Positions 47,041 to 59,049 of a stretch of DNA of 64,000 nt are shown one piece after another (the first letter of the stretch is position 1; each line of letters starts with the position of its first letter). Source of the stretch: Cornus controversa. Taxonomy: Eukaryota; Streptophyta; Magnoliopsida; Cornales; Cornaceae. Below the pieces are notes generated by a model, which saw nothing but the letters and a program-made list of their open reading frames with translations, was not told the DNA's origin and did no database searches. Where the stretch lies: positions 25,770,806 through 25,834,805 of the forward strand of contig CM048848.1 of NCBI GenBank assembly GCA_026545225.1, written 5' to 3'. The translations under genes and the position numbers were made by a program.

Positions 47041-47450
47041 AGAAGTAGAAAAAGTGTAGTTGAGGAATTAAATCGAACACTTGGTGTGCACAATTCTTTT
47101 GTAACCTTCAACCTCCTTTTTTCGGCAATTTTTCCACCCAAATCGAACAAGTAATTGCACCAATTTGATCCCCCAAACTTGGTCTTCAAAAGCCCTCAAA
47201 AAGATTTGAATAATTTCTTCAAGGAAAAACTTCACTTACTTTGATGTTGAACTTGAAAAAGTGTGAGCTTCCTTTGAGAACTAGTGATTTTTGATCCACT
47301 TTGATGTTGAAGTTGATGTTAATCAATGTTGAATCCTTGTATAATAATCACTAATTGAAGAAATTAGTTTTCCGGATGATATAGGACTTGAATTGGAGTT
47401 CAAAGAGGTAGAAGATGTAAGTAGTAGCAACCAAATAGGATAAGGAGTCC

Positions 47451-47457
47451 ATTTATA
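47451..47457 (-). promoter_or_regulatory. TATA box upstream of ORF2 (C)
   Basis: Minus CTCTATAAATGG, a near-consensus plant TATA box. It lies about 35 bp downstream of the palindrome array and about 410 bp upstream of the ORF2 ATG. A possible donor (minus GTAAGT at 47239) follows, but no convincing acceptor was found. Confidence 0.65.
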
Positions 47458-47490
47458 GAGCAAACTTTCGGCCAGCCCCTCTATACCCTT

Positions 47491-47695
47491 GGGCGATCGA
47501 TCCCCCTTGGAGTGGGCGATCGATCGCCCACCTGCTGGTGGGGATCTTCAAGAATTCCCATGGGGCGATCGATCCCCCTTGACTGGGGCGATCGATCCCC
47601 CCCCTGAAGGCCTGTTTGACCCTCCATCGCCCAAGTTCGACCGAGACTTGATATTTTTGAGTCTCCATCGCCCAAGGTCGACCGAGAGCACGATT
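47491..47695. repeat. GGGCGATCGATC palindrome array in the pol-ORF2 spacer of C
   Basis: Includes a perfect 16-bp palindrome GGGCGATCGATCGCCC (47514-47529), GGGCGATCGATCCCCC at 47491 and about 47562 and 47585, and two copies of ATCGCCCAAG(G/T)TCGACCGAG (47626-47645, 47667-47686). The core GATCGATC is related to, but differs from, the GATCAATC arrays of A and M. The rest of the spacer (47041-47929) shows nothing coding. Confidence 0.9.
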
Positions 47696-47929
47696 TTTCA
47701 CCCGTCTTGAGTCCGAATACCTCGGTACACCTCTTGGCATCCTCCGAAAGCAACTTATACATCAAAAACTCAAAGAAAAAACATTAAAACGCAACTAGAA
47801 TTGAAGAAAAACCTAAGAAAACTAGAATCAAAAATTAAAATTAAAGAAAACTAAACGAAAGAAAGTATAGAAATACATACAAAACCTACTATTTAACGTC
47901 CGTAGGAGACGATTGACTCTCTGAAGGGA

Positions 47930-50900
47930 TTAAGTCGGATAGATGGGATCCGTCAAGTCGACGGACTCCACGTCTCTTCTTGGCACACATCCTTCCACAC
48001 AATGTTTCAACCTTTGGCCATTAACTTTCATCAACGTATTATCTCTAAAGCTTCGAATTTCCACGGCACCATGAGGAAAAACCGAAATCACTTGGAATGG
48101 TCCATCCCACCTTGAACGCAATTTTCCGGGGAACAACCGAAGCTTGGAATTGAAGAGCCACACTTTATCACCTGGAGAGAAGGACTTTCGTGAGATGTGT
48201 CGATCATGAAATGCTTTCGTCCTCTCCTTGTAAATTCGTGAACTTTCATAAGCATCACGTCTAAACTCTTCTAATTCATTCAATTGCAACTTCCTCTCTT
48301 CCCCAGCTCTTTTTGCATCGAAATTGAATTTTCGAATTGCCCAAAGTGCCTTGTGCTCAATCTCGACTGGAAGATGACATGCTTTCCCATACACTAACCG
48401 ATATGGTGACATACCGATAGGGGTCTTGTAAGCAGTCCGATACGCCCATAGTGCTTCGCTCAGTCGTAACGACCAATCTCTTCTATCTGGTCTCACTGTC
48501 TTCTCGAGAACATGCTTAATTTCTCGATTGGACAGCTCTACTTGCCCACTTGTTTGAGGATGATAAGGCGTTGCCACCTTATGTGTCACTGAATATTTAG
48601 CAAGCAAACCTCTCAAGAATTTATTGCAAAAGTGAGTACCACCATCACTGATCAAGGCTCGAGGAATTCCAAATCGACTCAGAATATTCTCATGCATGAA
48701 TTTGATTACCACCTTGTGATCATTGGTTCGAGTTGCAATGGCCTCCACCCACTTGGAGACATAATCCACTCCAACCAGAATATATTCGTAGCCAAAAGAA
48801 GGTGGAAAGGGTCCCATAAAATCAATTCCCCAAACATCAAAAATCTCCACCACCAGAATGGGGCTCATTGGCATCATATCACGTCTTGACATTGAACCCA
48901 ATCTTTGACAACGATCACAAGTCTTACAGAAAACATATGCATCGTGAAATAGAGAAGGCCAAAAGAATCCGCATTGAAGTACTTTTGCCGCTGTTTTCCT
49001 TGCACTGAAGTGGCCTCCACATGCCAATGAGTGGCAGAACTTGAGAATATCTTGAAACTCATGGTCTGGGACACATCGCCGAATGATCTGATCTGGACAA
49101 TATTTAAATAACTCTGGATCCTCCCAAAAGTAATGATGCACTTTAGCGAAAAATCGATCACGTTCTCGCTTGGTCCAGTCTTTTGGCACCTTTCCCGTGG
49201 CTAAATAGTTCACAATATCAGCATACCATGGTGTGGAGTTGTCGGACACTCCAAACAATTGCTCCCTCTGCAGTGTTTTGGAAAGTGTAGTGCATACAGA
49301 AGTTACCACCATGGTAGAAATTTGATCTTCAAACACCTTCTTCTCCTTCTGTTTTTCTTGCACCCTTACTTCATCTACAGATTCAATCACCTCTTCAGAG
49401 TCCATGAAGAAAACATCAGTCTGATCTGGAGGATTCTCAACAGCATTGAAAATATTAAGTTTAACCTTCATGTTGCCAAAGGAAATATCCATGATCCCTG
49501 ACCTACAATTTATGCAAGCATCAGCAGTAGCTAAGAAAGGTCGACCAAGGATCACAGGAATGTGCCTCTTCGGATTGTGAACCGGCTCAGTGTCAAGTAC
49601 AATGAAATCAACAGGAAAGTAGAACTTGTCCACTTTAATGAGCACATCTTCTATGATTCCTCGGGGTTGCTTTGTTGATCTGTCTGCAAATTGTAATACC
49701 ACCGAGGTAGGCTTCAATTCTCCCAAGCCCAATTGTAAGTAAACTGAATAGGGTAGCAAATTAACACTTGCACCCAAATCAAGAAGAGCTTTATCCACAT
49801 GGTGCTCCCCAATAATGCATGAGATAGTTGGAGCACCAGGATCTTTGTACTTGGGAGGAGTACACTGCTGAATTATTGAACTTACTTGTTGTGGCAGCAT
49901 TACTTTCTTTGGCACATGGCTTTTAGAACGCCTTTTCTGAGTGCACAAGTCCTTCAAAAATTTTGCATAAGGAGGAATTTGCTTGATGGCATCAAGGAGT
50001 GGCAAATTAATCTTCACTTGGCGAAACACCTCCATCATGTCATGCAGCTTGTCCCCTTGCTTCCCCAATTTAGATGCTTCAAGAAAACGTTGTGGGAAAG
50101 GAGCCTTGGGCTCATAAGGAATTTCAGCACTTGGACTTGTGATCACTTTTTCTTCTTCTTTCTTCTCACCCACCTTATTGTCAATTATTTTCCCACTTCT
50201 CAAAGTGGTAATGGCTTGAACTTGCTCATGGTGTGGGTTGCTTGTGGAAGCTTGCATCCCTCTTGGATTAGCAATTGGTTGACTAGGGAGCTTCCCTTCT
50301 TCTCTTCTACTCAATGAAGTAGCAAGCTGTCCAAACTGAGATTCCAGTTTGGCAATGGATTGAGAATGCGAGTGCACTAGCTGAACTGTAGATTGTACTG
50401 TTGCTGCAGTAGCTTGCACTGTCTCTATAAGAGAATCAAGCTTGTCAAATTTAGACAAGGTAAGAGTCAGCTTGTCTTCAATAGCAGAAATTCTTTGGGC
50501 CATAGGACTTTGTGTTTGATATTGCTGTTGAGGCACAAAAGTCCTAGGTTGATATGATGGTTGCATTGCTGCCCCTTGGTTACTGTAAGAAAAACCAGGA
50601 TGATTCCTCCATGTGGGATTGTAAGTATTACCTCGTGGAGGATTCATTGGTCCAGTGAAAGTAGCTTGAACTTGCTCATGTTGAATATCAGAAAATTGCC
50701 CCATTGAAGGACAATTGCTCACATTATGCATAGGACTAGAGCAGAATTCACACGGGCCTAGCAATGAAGAATTTGAAGCAGAAGGAGTTTGATTGGCAGC
50801 CATAATTGCTGCTACCTTCTGTGCAATTAAATCAATATCAGTTGGCATAGCTTCTGAAGCACCAACCTCAAAAATCCCATCAGTCTTCCTGGTAGTGGCA

Positions 50901-51724
50901 GGTCTGCTAGAACTAGTAGAGGACACATGTTGTAGAGAGTTGTCACTAAGATTTTCAAATAAGGTCCATGCCTCTTCTTCACTCTTCAACATAAAAGTAC
51001 CTCCACATGACGCATCAACCATCTGTCTGTTGGCTTCTGTGAGCCCTTCATGAAAACTCTGCACTAGTTGCCACTTAGGAACTTGATGATGGGGACACTT
51101 CCTAAGAAGGTCCTTGAATCTTTCCCATGTCTCATAAAATTGTTCCCCCTCATGTTGGGAGAAACCAGTGATAGCACGTCTGAACTGATTGGTCTTCCCT
51201 ATCGGAAAATACTTCTTGAGAAACTCATGTTGCATCTGAGTCCAAGTCGTGATAGAACCAGCCGGTAGAGAGTTGAACCAATACTTTGCTTTGTCTTTCA
51301 AAGAGAATGGAAAAAGTCTCATTCTGAAAGCATCTTCAGAGAAGTTGTGAATTTTTGTAGTTGAGCACACTTCAATGAAGTCATCCAGATGCTTGTAAGG
51401 GTCTTCTTGAGTCAGCCCAAAATAAGATGGTAGCATCTGAATAATGCTGGACTTGATCTCATAATTCTGTGCTGTGACATTGGGCAGTTGAAAACCTGCT
51501 GGCGAGGTATATGTCTCAGGAACATAGTAGTCCCTAAGCAATCTAGCTCTTTCTCCATCAGCATTAGGAACAAGGTTATTATTCCTCTCTTCTGCCATGT
51601 CTTCAATTATTTCTTCCTCTTGCACACTGGTGTCAACAGGGATGTTCCTCTGTTGTCTAAGAGTACGTTCAGGCTCAGGATCAAGAGGTATCAAAGGATC
51701 AGCCACAGAACGACGACCTTGCAT
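47930..51724 (-). CDS. Gag-protease-integrase fusion without RT/RNase H (1264 residues)
   Basis: One open frame. Gag about 85-245 ([23 protein letters not shown]). Zinc knuckle C325, C328, H333, C338. Protease with D649 in DLGAS and [13 protein letters not shown] at about 725-737. Then, after a short linker (about 766-820), directly the segment before integrase ([18 protein letters not shown]). HHCC finger about 898-941. Catalytic D968, D1027, E1063 (D-x35-E). C-terminus VNGQRLKHC. Compared with M, about 600 residues covering all of RT and RNase H are absent, and the frame is retained across the join. Such a product could assemble particles, cleave and integrate, but not reverse-transcribe. 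Confidence 0.95.
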   Translation of the reverse strand: MQGRRSVADPLIPLDPEPERTLRQQRNIPVDTSVQEEEIIEDMAEERNNNLVPNADGERARLLRDYYVPETYTSPAGFQLPNVTAQNYEIKSSIIQMLPSYFGLTQEDPYKHLDDFIEVCSTTKIHNFSEDAFRMRLFPFSLKDKAKYWFNSLPAGSITTWTQMQHEFLKKYFPIGKTNQFRRAITGFSQHEGEQFYETWERFKDLLRKCPHHQVPKWQLVQSFHEGLTEANRQMVDASCGGTFMLKSEEEAWTLFENLSDNSLQHVSSTSSSRPATTRKTDGIFEVGASEAMPTDIDLIAQKVAAIMAANQTPSASNSSLLGPCEFCSSPMHNVSNCPSMGQFSDIQHEQVQATFTGPMNPPRGNTYNPTWRNHPGFSYSNQGAAMQPSYQPRTFVPQQQYQTQSPMAQRISAIEDKLTLTLSKFDKLDSLIETVQATAATVQSTVQLVHSHSQSIAKLESQFGQLATSLSRREEGKLPSQPIANPRGMQASTSNPHHEQVQAITTLRSGKIIDNKVGEKKEEEKVITSPSAEIPYEPKAPFPQRFLEASKLGKQGDKLHDMMEVFRQVKINLPLLDAIKQIPPYAKFLKDLCTQKRRSKSHVPKKVMLPQQVSSIIQQCTPPKYKDPGAPTISCIIGEHHVDKALLDLGASVNLLPYSVYLQLGLGELKPTSVVLQFADRSTKQPRGIIEDVLIKVDKFYFPVDFIVLDTEPVHNPKRHIPVILGRPFLATADACINCRSGIMDISFGNMKVKLNIFNAVENPPDQTDVFFMDSEEVIESVDEVRVQEKQKEKKVFEDQISTMVVTSVCTTLSKTLQREQLFGVSDNSTPWYADIVNYLATGKVPKDWTKRERDRFFAKVHHYFWEDPELFKYCPDQIIRRCVPDHEFQDILKFCHSLACGGHFSARKTAAKVLQCGFFWPSLFHDAYVFCKTCDRCQRLGSMSRRDMMPMSPILVVEIFDVWGIDFMGPFPPSFGYEYILVGVDYVSKWVEAIATRTNDHKVVIKFMHENILSRFGIPRALISDGGTHFCNKFLRGLLAKYSVTHKVATPYHPQTSGQVELSNREIKHVLEKTVRPDRRDWSLRLSEALWAYRTAYKTPIGMSPYRLVYGKACHLPVEIEHKALWAIRKFNFDAKRAGEERKLQLNELEEFRRDAYESSRIYKERTKAFHDRHISRKSFSPGDKVWLFNSKLRLFPGKLRSRWDGPFQVISVFPHGAVEIRSFRDNTLMKVNGQRLKHCVEGCVPRRDVESVDLTDPIYPT

Positions 51725-51847
51725 ATATTACCAAAAGCACCTGAAAAGAAAACAAAAACAAGAATAAAAATAAAATATATAAAAATTTCCTAAACTAAAA
51801 ATCCAATTAAAACTAATTCTGTAAAATCCAATCAATCAAATAGATAA

Positions 51848-51865
51848 TCCCCGGCAACGGCGCCA
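51848..51865 (-). other. Primer-binding site of C, tRNA-Asp type
   Basis: Minus TGGCGCCGTTGCCGGGGA, 5 bp inside the 5' LTR. A leader of about 120 bp leads to the gag start at 51724. Confidence 0.95.
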
Positions 51866-51870
51866 AAAAT

Positions 51871-53377
51871 TGATTCGTGTGTGAGTGTGACTCAAAAAGT
51901 ATACCAATTAAAATTTTCCACACTTCGCAATAGAACGAATTCCTTGCAGAATAGGGCTATCGAAAGGAATGGGTATCGTACCTCAGGGATTATGTTCTGA
52001 TGAGTTGGAACACAGAACTAATTCTAATTAAATTTATAAGAAAATAATTCTGATTTTTAACTAATTAAAAAGATAAAATAAAATAAATCAAAGGTAAACA
52101 GATAATGAAGATAATAAGAGAGAAACCTAGGGTGTTTGACTTCACCACTAACTCCACAATCAATGGTCAATTGAATCAACTATAGGGAAATTACATCATG
52201 CATAAGTGGTGTCGGTGGCTACAAGCACACCTTCATCCGTCAAGAAGATAACATATGATTAAGGCTAAGCCATGGACTATCTTCGATTGGCATGGGCCAT
52301 CTGCCTAACTACTCTAATCTAGGGTGCAGTATGGTTCATCTTCTCTAGGCATAATCCATCAAAGCTCATAATAATATATTCAGTGATTACCATTATGTAA
52401 TAATCTCTCTCATGATCACAGAAAACAAAAGAGATTGAGTTCAATAACAACAACTAAATATCTAAGACAAGATAAGAAATCATTGAGATTGAATTTACAA
52501 GACTTTTATTGCTCAATTCATTAATAAGAATCCTCACAATTACACAATCTATGCATGTATATAAAGGTCCCCAATAATTAAAACAATCAAACCATTGATG
52601 CTTTGTTAGGGCTACATCAAAACCCTAGTGGATGAACTAGCCGCTCATGGTAGAAGAAGCTTCAACTGTTGAGGAAGAAGACATCATCTTTCTGAATTAC
52701 GCGTATGACTTCGTTCTCCAATGGCTCTGCAATATGTTCTGTTCTCTTCTCAGCCCTCTCAGACTCTCCAATCTCTCTGTGTAAGCTCTCCCTCTTCAGC
52801 CTCCAAGTCTTCACTTTATTCCCCAAGAGAATACACCAAAGTCCTAATCCAATTAGGAATTAATTAGGGTTTCCCGCAGCACTAATCAGGTGGGTTTTTC
52901 CTGCTGACTTCGGCCCAACTTTTGACCCACTAGAAGTCCGATTCACGGAATTTTCGTGAAATACAAAAGTGTGCAGAATCAAATTTCGTTCAACCCCACG
53001 CGGAAATAATGTCTATTTGAGGCTCGGAAATAAGACTTCTGGTCCGTTTTCCAAAACGGGATTAAGACTGCATTATGCGCAGATTTGGGCTTCAGGCCCG
53101 AAACCTTCTTAAGCAGCTGTAATTCTCTTGGACCTCTTTCTTGGGCTGATTTGAGTTGAAATAAATGGTTGAGTGAATCTCCTTGATGTAGGCTTCATCT
53201 CACCATCTTGGATGTCTTCTTTAAAAGCCCAAAAGCTTGGTTTTAACTGAAATACTCATTAAGGCCCTGAAAATACAGAAAACACTAAAACAAAGTAAAA
53301 TAACAAAATAATCTATCACTAAGAGAATAAAATACATAAGTTAAGAGGCTAGAATGCGTAACATTCAACGCCTATCA
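51871..53377 (-). mobile_element. 5' LTR of element C, 1507 bp
   Basis: Minus start TGATAGGCGTTGAATGTTAC at 53377, plus-strand left end TGATTCGTGTGTGAG at 51871. Same length as the 3' copy. Differences seen by eye: one near 52188, three at 53000-53022 and one at 53373. Confidence 0.95.
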
Positions 53378-53382
53378 GGTGG

Positions 53383-54791
53383 CTGACCACCTTTCTAGAA
53401 TTCTTGTTGAATCCCTACATAATTCCATTCCAGTTTGTGAATCCTTCCCGGATGAGCAACTCTTTGCTATTTCTCAAGAGAGTATCCCTTGGTATGCAGA
53501 TGTGGTTAATTACTTGGCAACCGGTAAAATACCATCTTCTTGGACCAAACAAGATAAGGATCGTTTTCTCTCCCAATCACGATCATATTATTGGGACGAT
53601 CCTCAAATGTTCAAATATTGCCCCGATCAAATAATTCGTAAGTGTGTACCCAACAGTGAATTCCAAAGCATTCTCAAATTTTGTCATACACTCGCTTGTG
53701 GGGGACATTTTAGTGCTAAGAAAACCGCCGCAAAAATTCTTCAATGTGGATTTTTCTAGCCAACACTTCATCGGGATGCATATTCATTCTGCCGCTCTTG
53801 TGAGCGATGTCAGCGCCTCGGCGCGATGTCTCGGAAGGACATGATGCCTCTTAACCCTATTCTTATTGTTGAGATATTTGATGTGTGGGGCATTGACTTC
53901 ATGGGACCATTTCCACCCTCTACTGGTCATGAGTACATACTTGTGGCGGTGGACTACGTATCTAAGTGGATAGAGGCCGTTGCTACCAAAACCAATGATC
54001 ACACAGTCGTGGTTAAATTCATTCAAGCTAATATTTTTAGCCGATTTGGTACACCTCGGGCCATCATCAGTGACGGAGGTAAATATTTCTGTAACCGGTT
54101 CCTTCGAACCTTGCTTACCAAATACTCCATCACACACAAAGTAGCCACCCCATACCATCCTCAAACTAATGGCCAAGTAGAGGTATCCAATAGGGAGATT
54201 AAGAATATTCTTCAGAAAACTGTTCGGCCTGACCGGAAAGATTGGTCATTGCGACTAAACGATGCATTATGGGCATACCGAACCGCATATAAAACTCCCA
54301 TTGGAATGCCACCTTATCGGTTGGTTTATGGCAAAGCGTGTCATCTTCTGGTAGAATTGGAGCATAAAGCCATGTGGGCCACTAAAACTTTCAATTTTGA
54401 CATGCAAAAGGTCGGATCTAATCGAAAGCTTCAATTAAATGAATTGGAAGAATTGCGACATGACGCGTATGAGAACGCTAAAATCTATAAGGCAAAGTCC
54501 AAAGCCTTTCATGATCGTAATATTCGAGTCAAAACATTTTCGCCAGGCCAAAAAGTATGGTTGTACAACTCACGCCTCCATTTGTTTCCCGAAAAACTTC
54601 GCTTCCATTGGGATGGTCCATTTTTGGTTAATTCCGTCGCTCCCCATGGAGCGGTGGAATTAAAGGACTTGAAAGATGGCTCGTTGTTCAAAGTAAACGG
54701 GCAGCGCTTAAAAGTATGCGTGGATGACCAAGTTACCACCGAATACGTGGATGTCGTCACTTTGACGGATCCCGTATATTTTGACTCGTGA
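53383..54791 (+). pseudogene. pol of element A, second part (integrase)
   Basis: Resumes exactly where 30084 stops: removing C and one GGTGG restores [13 protein letters not shown]. Integrase HHCC (HTLACGGH...CERCQ), [26 protein letters not shown] and the C-terminal VNGQRLKVC are all readable. Only one stop (TGG to TAG, near 53758) breaks it, and the last 321 codons from 53826 are open. Confidence 0.92.
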
Positions 54792-54959
54792 GCCGATCCG
54801 AACGTCATGCCATAGACGTGTAAGGTGGCGTAGCCATGGTAGCTATCATGCTTCCATGATGTCCCTTTAATCCAAGTTAAAGTTTGTATCTAAGCAATGT
54901 AGTATCTAATTCCCAAAAATCTAAGTCCCTGAAGCATAACTCAAGCTGACTGTTTTTGA

Positions 54960-55345
54960 GCATTTCGATTGATCGAAGCTAGGATCTCGATCAATTGAGA
55001 TTTCAATTGATCGAGATTTCAGTCTCGATTGATCGAAAAATTGCAGAGAATTGCAAATCCAAAAGTCCCAAGAGGTAGTATTCTTTGATAGCATTTCGAT
55101 TGGTCTTCGATCGATCGAAAATTTCGATTAATCAAAGAGGAATTTCGATTGATCGAAGTAAATTTTGATTGAACGAAATAAATTTTTGATTGATCGAATT
55201 AAAAGTCTCGATTCACCAAAGACAGTCTCGATTAATTGAAGGAGAGATTTTGATCGATTGAAGGTGATCTCGATTGATCGAAGTTGGATTTCGATTAATC
55301 GAAATCTCTATTAATTGAGATGCACATCTCGATCAATCGAGATGC
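54960..55345. repeat. GATC palindrome array in the pol-ORF2 spacer of A
   Basis: Decayed counterpart of 37777-38132 in M: many TTCGATTGATCGAA or CTCGATTGATCGAG units, several with GATTAATC or GATTGATT changes. It ends about 30 bp before the TATA-like box. Confidence 0.9.
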
Positions 55346-55374
55346 ACGCGATGCCTGCACGTGAGCCGAACTCC

Positions 55375-55382
55375 TATTTAAA
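55375..55382 (+). promoter_or_regulatory. TATA-like box upstream of ORF2 (A)
   Basis: CCTATTTAAACCGTTGGACT, identical in its core to M. A second A/T box (ATTTAAAAAAA) follows at 55401. Confidence 0.6.
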
Positions 55383-55607
55383 CCGTTGGACTTCCCTCTC
55401 ATTTAAAAAAAAAACCATCCGACTTCTTCCCTTCCTCCGTGCGATCCAGAGTCTTTGCAAGAGCCATTCCGCACGTGATCTTCCATCGCTGATCATCCAC
55501 CACCGTTCGACATAGTCCGAGATCGCCGCGAGCACACTCACGCTCATCTCTTCGCGGCTGCGAGTGGGTCTTCTTCTGTTTGTGCCGTTCATCTTCTTCC
55601 TCTTGAG

Positions 55608-55993
55608 GTAAGTGATGCATGGCTACATTTTGAGTCCTTTCTCGCTATTTTTGATAGTTATACGGTGTAATAAACATATACAGTTGATGTTGGGTTGGAT
55701 GGGTGCATTTGCGTTTTTCGTAATGAAATTTTGCGGGTTTTTGGGGGTAGGAATTCATGTAGGAGTGAGATTTGGCATTCTTTTTGTTTCAAATGCTTAG
55801 TGTACAGTTTGTAGCCGCGACCCATCGTTTCGGTTGCATCCGCTCGCGCTGTCTCTTTGAGAGCGACTTTTTGACTTCTTGTCAGCATCATGGACTAGGA
55901 CCTCATTTTTATTTTTCTTCTTTTATTTTTATTCTTAGTTTATTATTCCTTTTAATTTCTTTGTATTTACGTAATTTTTGGAATAAAGTGCAG
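55608..55993 (+). other. Predicted intron in the 5' leader of ORF2 (A)
   Basis: Donor TTGAG|GTAAGT at 55608; acceptor AAAGTGCAG| at 55993; T-rich interior with a long pyrimidine stretch 55912-55965. The ORF2 ATG follows 14 nt after the acceptor, exactly as in M. Confidence 0.65.
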
Positions 55994-56007
55994 ACCGCTC
56001 CGAGATC

Positions 56008-57231
56008 ATGGCGAGGGTGAAGAATGCACCCGGTGCAGTTAGAGACGTGCCCGGGCGAGTCTTCCGGTCTGGAAAGTTTCACCTGGAGCATACATTTGAC
56101 TTGAGAGAGTTCGAGACGTGTCCCGACAGCGCGTGGGCTGTCGCCGAGCTCAGGAGGCGTCGCGTCGACCGACTATGTGTGCCTCCCACTGACGTGGCAC
56201 ACGAGCGCTTAGTGCAGGTCTTCTATGAGCGCATGACCTACTCCTACACAGCGTCGGACACATTAGAGATGGTCGTGGGAACCATGACTATTACGATTAC
56301 GCCGAGCCGGATTGCACAGATGCTCGGCATCCCTCACCAGCAGTTGCCAAATCTGGTTGACCAAGACGGTCAACCGCTTTTCAGGGCCGCGCTTCCAGTA
56401 GACACGACACTGTTCTCCATCGTGATGGACATGTGTGGCGGGGCATTTACCACGCCCAGTCACAACTGCACATCCAAATCGATGTACCCGATCAGACTGT
56501 GGTTCCTGGACACCGTTCTCATCAATAACGCGTGTCCCCTGCAGCACGTGGCAGAGCGTAGGGGCGACCTCCTCCGTTACCTTTATTCTTTCCACACGGG
56601 CACGTGGGTTTCTGTCCCATGACTGATCTGGGGGTAGATGTACAAAGTCTGGGATGGCCTCGTCAACAAGAGGATGAGGCGATCAGCGAGCTGGCCGCTT
56701 CCCTTTCCTTTCCTAGTCGCAGTTTTTCTTAGTCGTGCCAGCATACCGGTCAGTGATACTGACATCCAGTTGGCACCGCCCACCCGCTTCACATCTTCTC
56801 AGTGGGAGCTGGTGAGGCGACACTTAGAGTGACAGGACCACCAGGGCGATCCACCTGACGATGTAGATATGGATGCCCCAGAGGAGATGGAGGAGGGAGA
56901 GCCTGCAGGGGATGGGTCTGAGGACAAGGAGATGGAGGATGAGGAGATGGATATGGCTGCAGAGCGGCACGACATCCTGGCGACGGGCTATTCCTGCCTG
57001 GCGGCTGATGTTGAGCGGCTCCAGCAGGGTTTTGACGAGCACGTCCAGGTGACGCAGAGTCAGCTAGAGGGCATTCGTTCAGACATTTCTTCTCTGGCTC
57101 AGGGTTAGAGGGCGATTCTAGACGAGTTCCGAGCCTTCCGGCAGGACCTGCAGTTCCTGTTTGCAGGACGAGCTTCCACCTCCACTTCTGCTCCCACCGA
57201 GCCACCACCACCACCACCCACCCTCGAGTAG
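56008..57231 (+). pseudogene. ORF2 of element A, four nonsense codons
   Basis: Same length (408 codons including stop) and frame throughout as M ORF2, starting MARVKNAPGAVRDVPGR. It is interrupted by stops near 56620, 56635, 56830 and 57106. Relative to M these correspond to Ser, Gln, Arg and Gln codons, the last three explained by C-to-T changes. No indels. The WFLDTVLINNACP core, acidic segment and proline-rich tail remain recognisable. Confidence 0.9.
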
Positions 57232-59049
57232 CTGCTTTTATGTTCTTTCTTTATGTTTGATAGGCCATGTTGGCCATGTTTTCTTTCATTTTTAGTTTCT
57301 TTTTGAGTATTCCCCCTACATGTACACCGTGTACTAAACTCATTTTCACATTTATGGAATACAGTTATTTTTCTTTTTTCTGTTCTACCATGTGTCATCT
57401 TTACTGTCTTTATTTTTGCTTTCTGTCAATATCTCTGTTCTCTATACTTTGACTATGTATGTAGTACCACTTATCTAATTGTTATATGCGATTCAGTTGA
57501 TGATTTCTGTTTATTACCGCCTGGTTTAAATTCCCAATACTGTTGAGATTGCTTCAACGTAGTATGGTGGTAATAAAGAAAGGCAACCCCTTTGCGTGCT
57601 ATACGTTAGCGAGCCTGGATAGTCAATATCTTATCGCATAGACCTCTTAGACAATTGGGAAACACCAGTTCAGACCCTTAGACATACAGTGATATTGGCA
57701 TTGTCCGTTTGTGCATAATTATTTCATTATGTTCTGTTTATCTACTTTTTGTTCCTTTTAATGCTCGTGGTATCTAGTTGGTGTTCTGTGCAGGTTTTTC
57801 TTATTTTCAGGATGACCGCTACTGTGGAATACCATTTTTGTCGCATTCTGCAATCCCGGTAACTTCTTTCCTTGTTCTTCTTGTCCAAACATTGAGGACA
57901 ATGTTGCATATAAGTTTGGGGGTGCGGTATGATATACCACTTGCATATGCATGCAATGTTCTGTCTTATATTGATGGTCATTGTAGAGCATGTTTTCCTT
58001 TTTTTTCTTTCTTTTCTTCCTTGATATTTTTGCATACTTGCTATGATGTCTTGACTTCTTTTTAAAGGAAGTTCATTCGAATAAAGGTCCGAGCTAAATG
58101 CAGCAGGTAGTTATGAACTTTAACATTGTAAATACCCGCACTTTTGCAAGCTATATAGTAGGCTAGAACGGTCTACATTTTTGTCTAAATTTGAACACGT
58201 ATGGTTCTTGCCCTAAATTTGTCCTTAACCGCACAAATTCGCACACATGCATTTTAAACTGTGGGGTATAAGTCTGAGGGAGAATTTTGTAAATTTCTAT
58301 TTTTATCTGAACAACTTAAAGAATAAGTTCTTCCGGTTGTTGTAAAAAAAAAAAAAAAAAAAAAGAGAAAAAGAGAAAATCTGCAATAAGCCTTGTCACT
58401 CAATAAACCGGATTTCTATGCCTCAAAGCAGGGAATATTCGCGTATAAGTGTGCAAGGTTGAGCAATAATAAGTGGGTGGCTTGCTTAAGCTCATCGCCT
58501 TGTAAGCTCGGTTATTAAGTCCGAGGGGTGTTTCTTCACCTGATGCCCTAAAACCAATTGGTTTGGGAGTCATTGGCCCAATGCCGCTACATGGGCTTAC
58601 AAGAAAGCAAAAACAGCTAAGCATTGCACGGTCATCCGCACATGAGCAATCATGAAGGTTTTGTGATAATGAACGGTTGTGGCGAACATTTTCAATGAGT
58701 TTTTCTTTTAATAACAGATTTGTTCGTTTTCTTCTCCAAATATGACAAAAGCCACGTGTTAGAATGCATGTTCACTTTTCAAAGAGGATTTTGGGGTTGG
58801 AATTGGTATGTTTGTTCGGACTGGCCATTATGTGGGGACCGTCGTTTATTTATAGCTTGTGCAAGTCCATTTTTGCTAATGACCAGATAGTTCTGTAATA
58901 CTTTTTGCATTTGCCAAATGTGAAACGAACGGATGATCACCCTTTATCTAGTGATGACTGAGCATGATTCAACTTTTGTATAATATAGTTAATTTTATTT
59001 TTGTAATATTGTATTGCTAAGGGACTAGCAATATGTAAGTTTGGGGGTG
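57232..59049 (+). other. 3' noncoding region of element A
   Basis: Equivalent of 34056-35875 in M: purine-rich AAGTTTGGGGGTG near 57914-57926, a run of about 20 A (58344-58363), the conserved block 58400-58620 with a possible stem CTCGG/CCGAG (58507-58525), and the true polypurine tract AAGTTTGGGGGTG (59037-59049). No gene. Confidence 0.7.

Larger units (their letters stand above)
30090..53377 (-). mobile_element. Element C: young Athila-type element lacking RT/RNase H
   Basis: Identical-length LTRs (1507 bp) at 30090-31596 and 51871-53377, TSD GGTGG at 30085-30089 and 53378-53382. Minus order: 5' LTR, tRNA-Asp primer-binding site, Gag-PR-IN frame, palindrome array and TATA box, ORF2, 3' noncoding region (split by M), polypurine tract, 3' LTR. 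Its LTR sequence is unrelated to that of A and M, so it is a separate family. By eye the LTRs differ at about five positions. Confidence 0.95.

Noticed and set aside
47085-47239. Intron in the ORF2 leader of element C
   Set aside because: A GTAAGT donor exists on minus at 47239, but candidate acceptors before the ATG at 47040 are weak, so it is not annotated.
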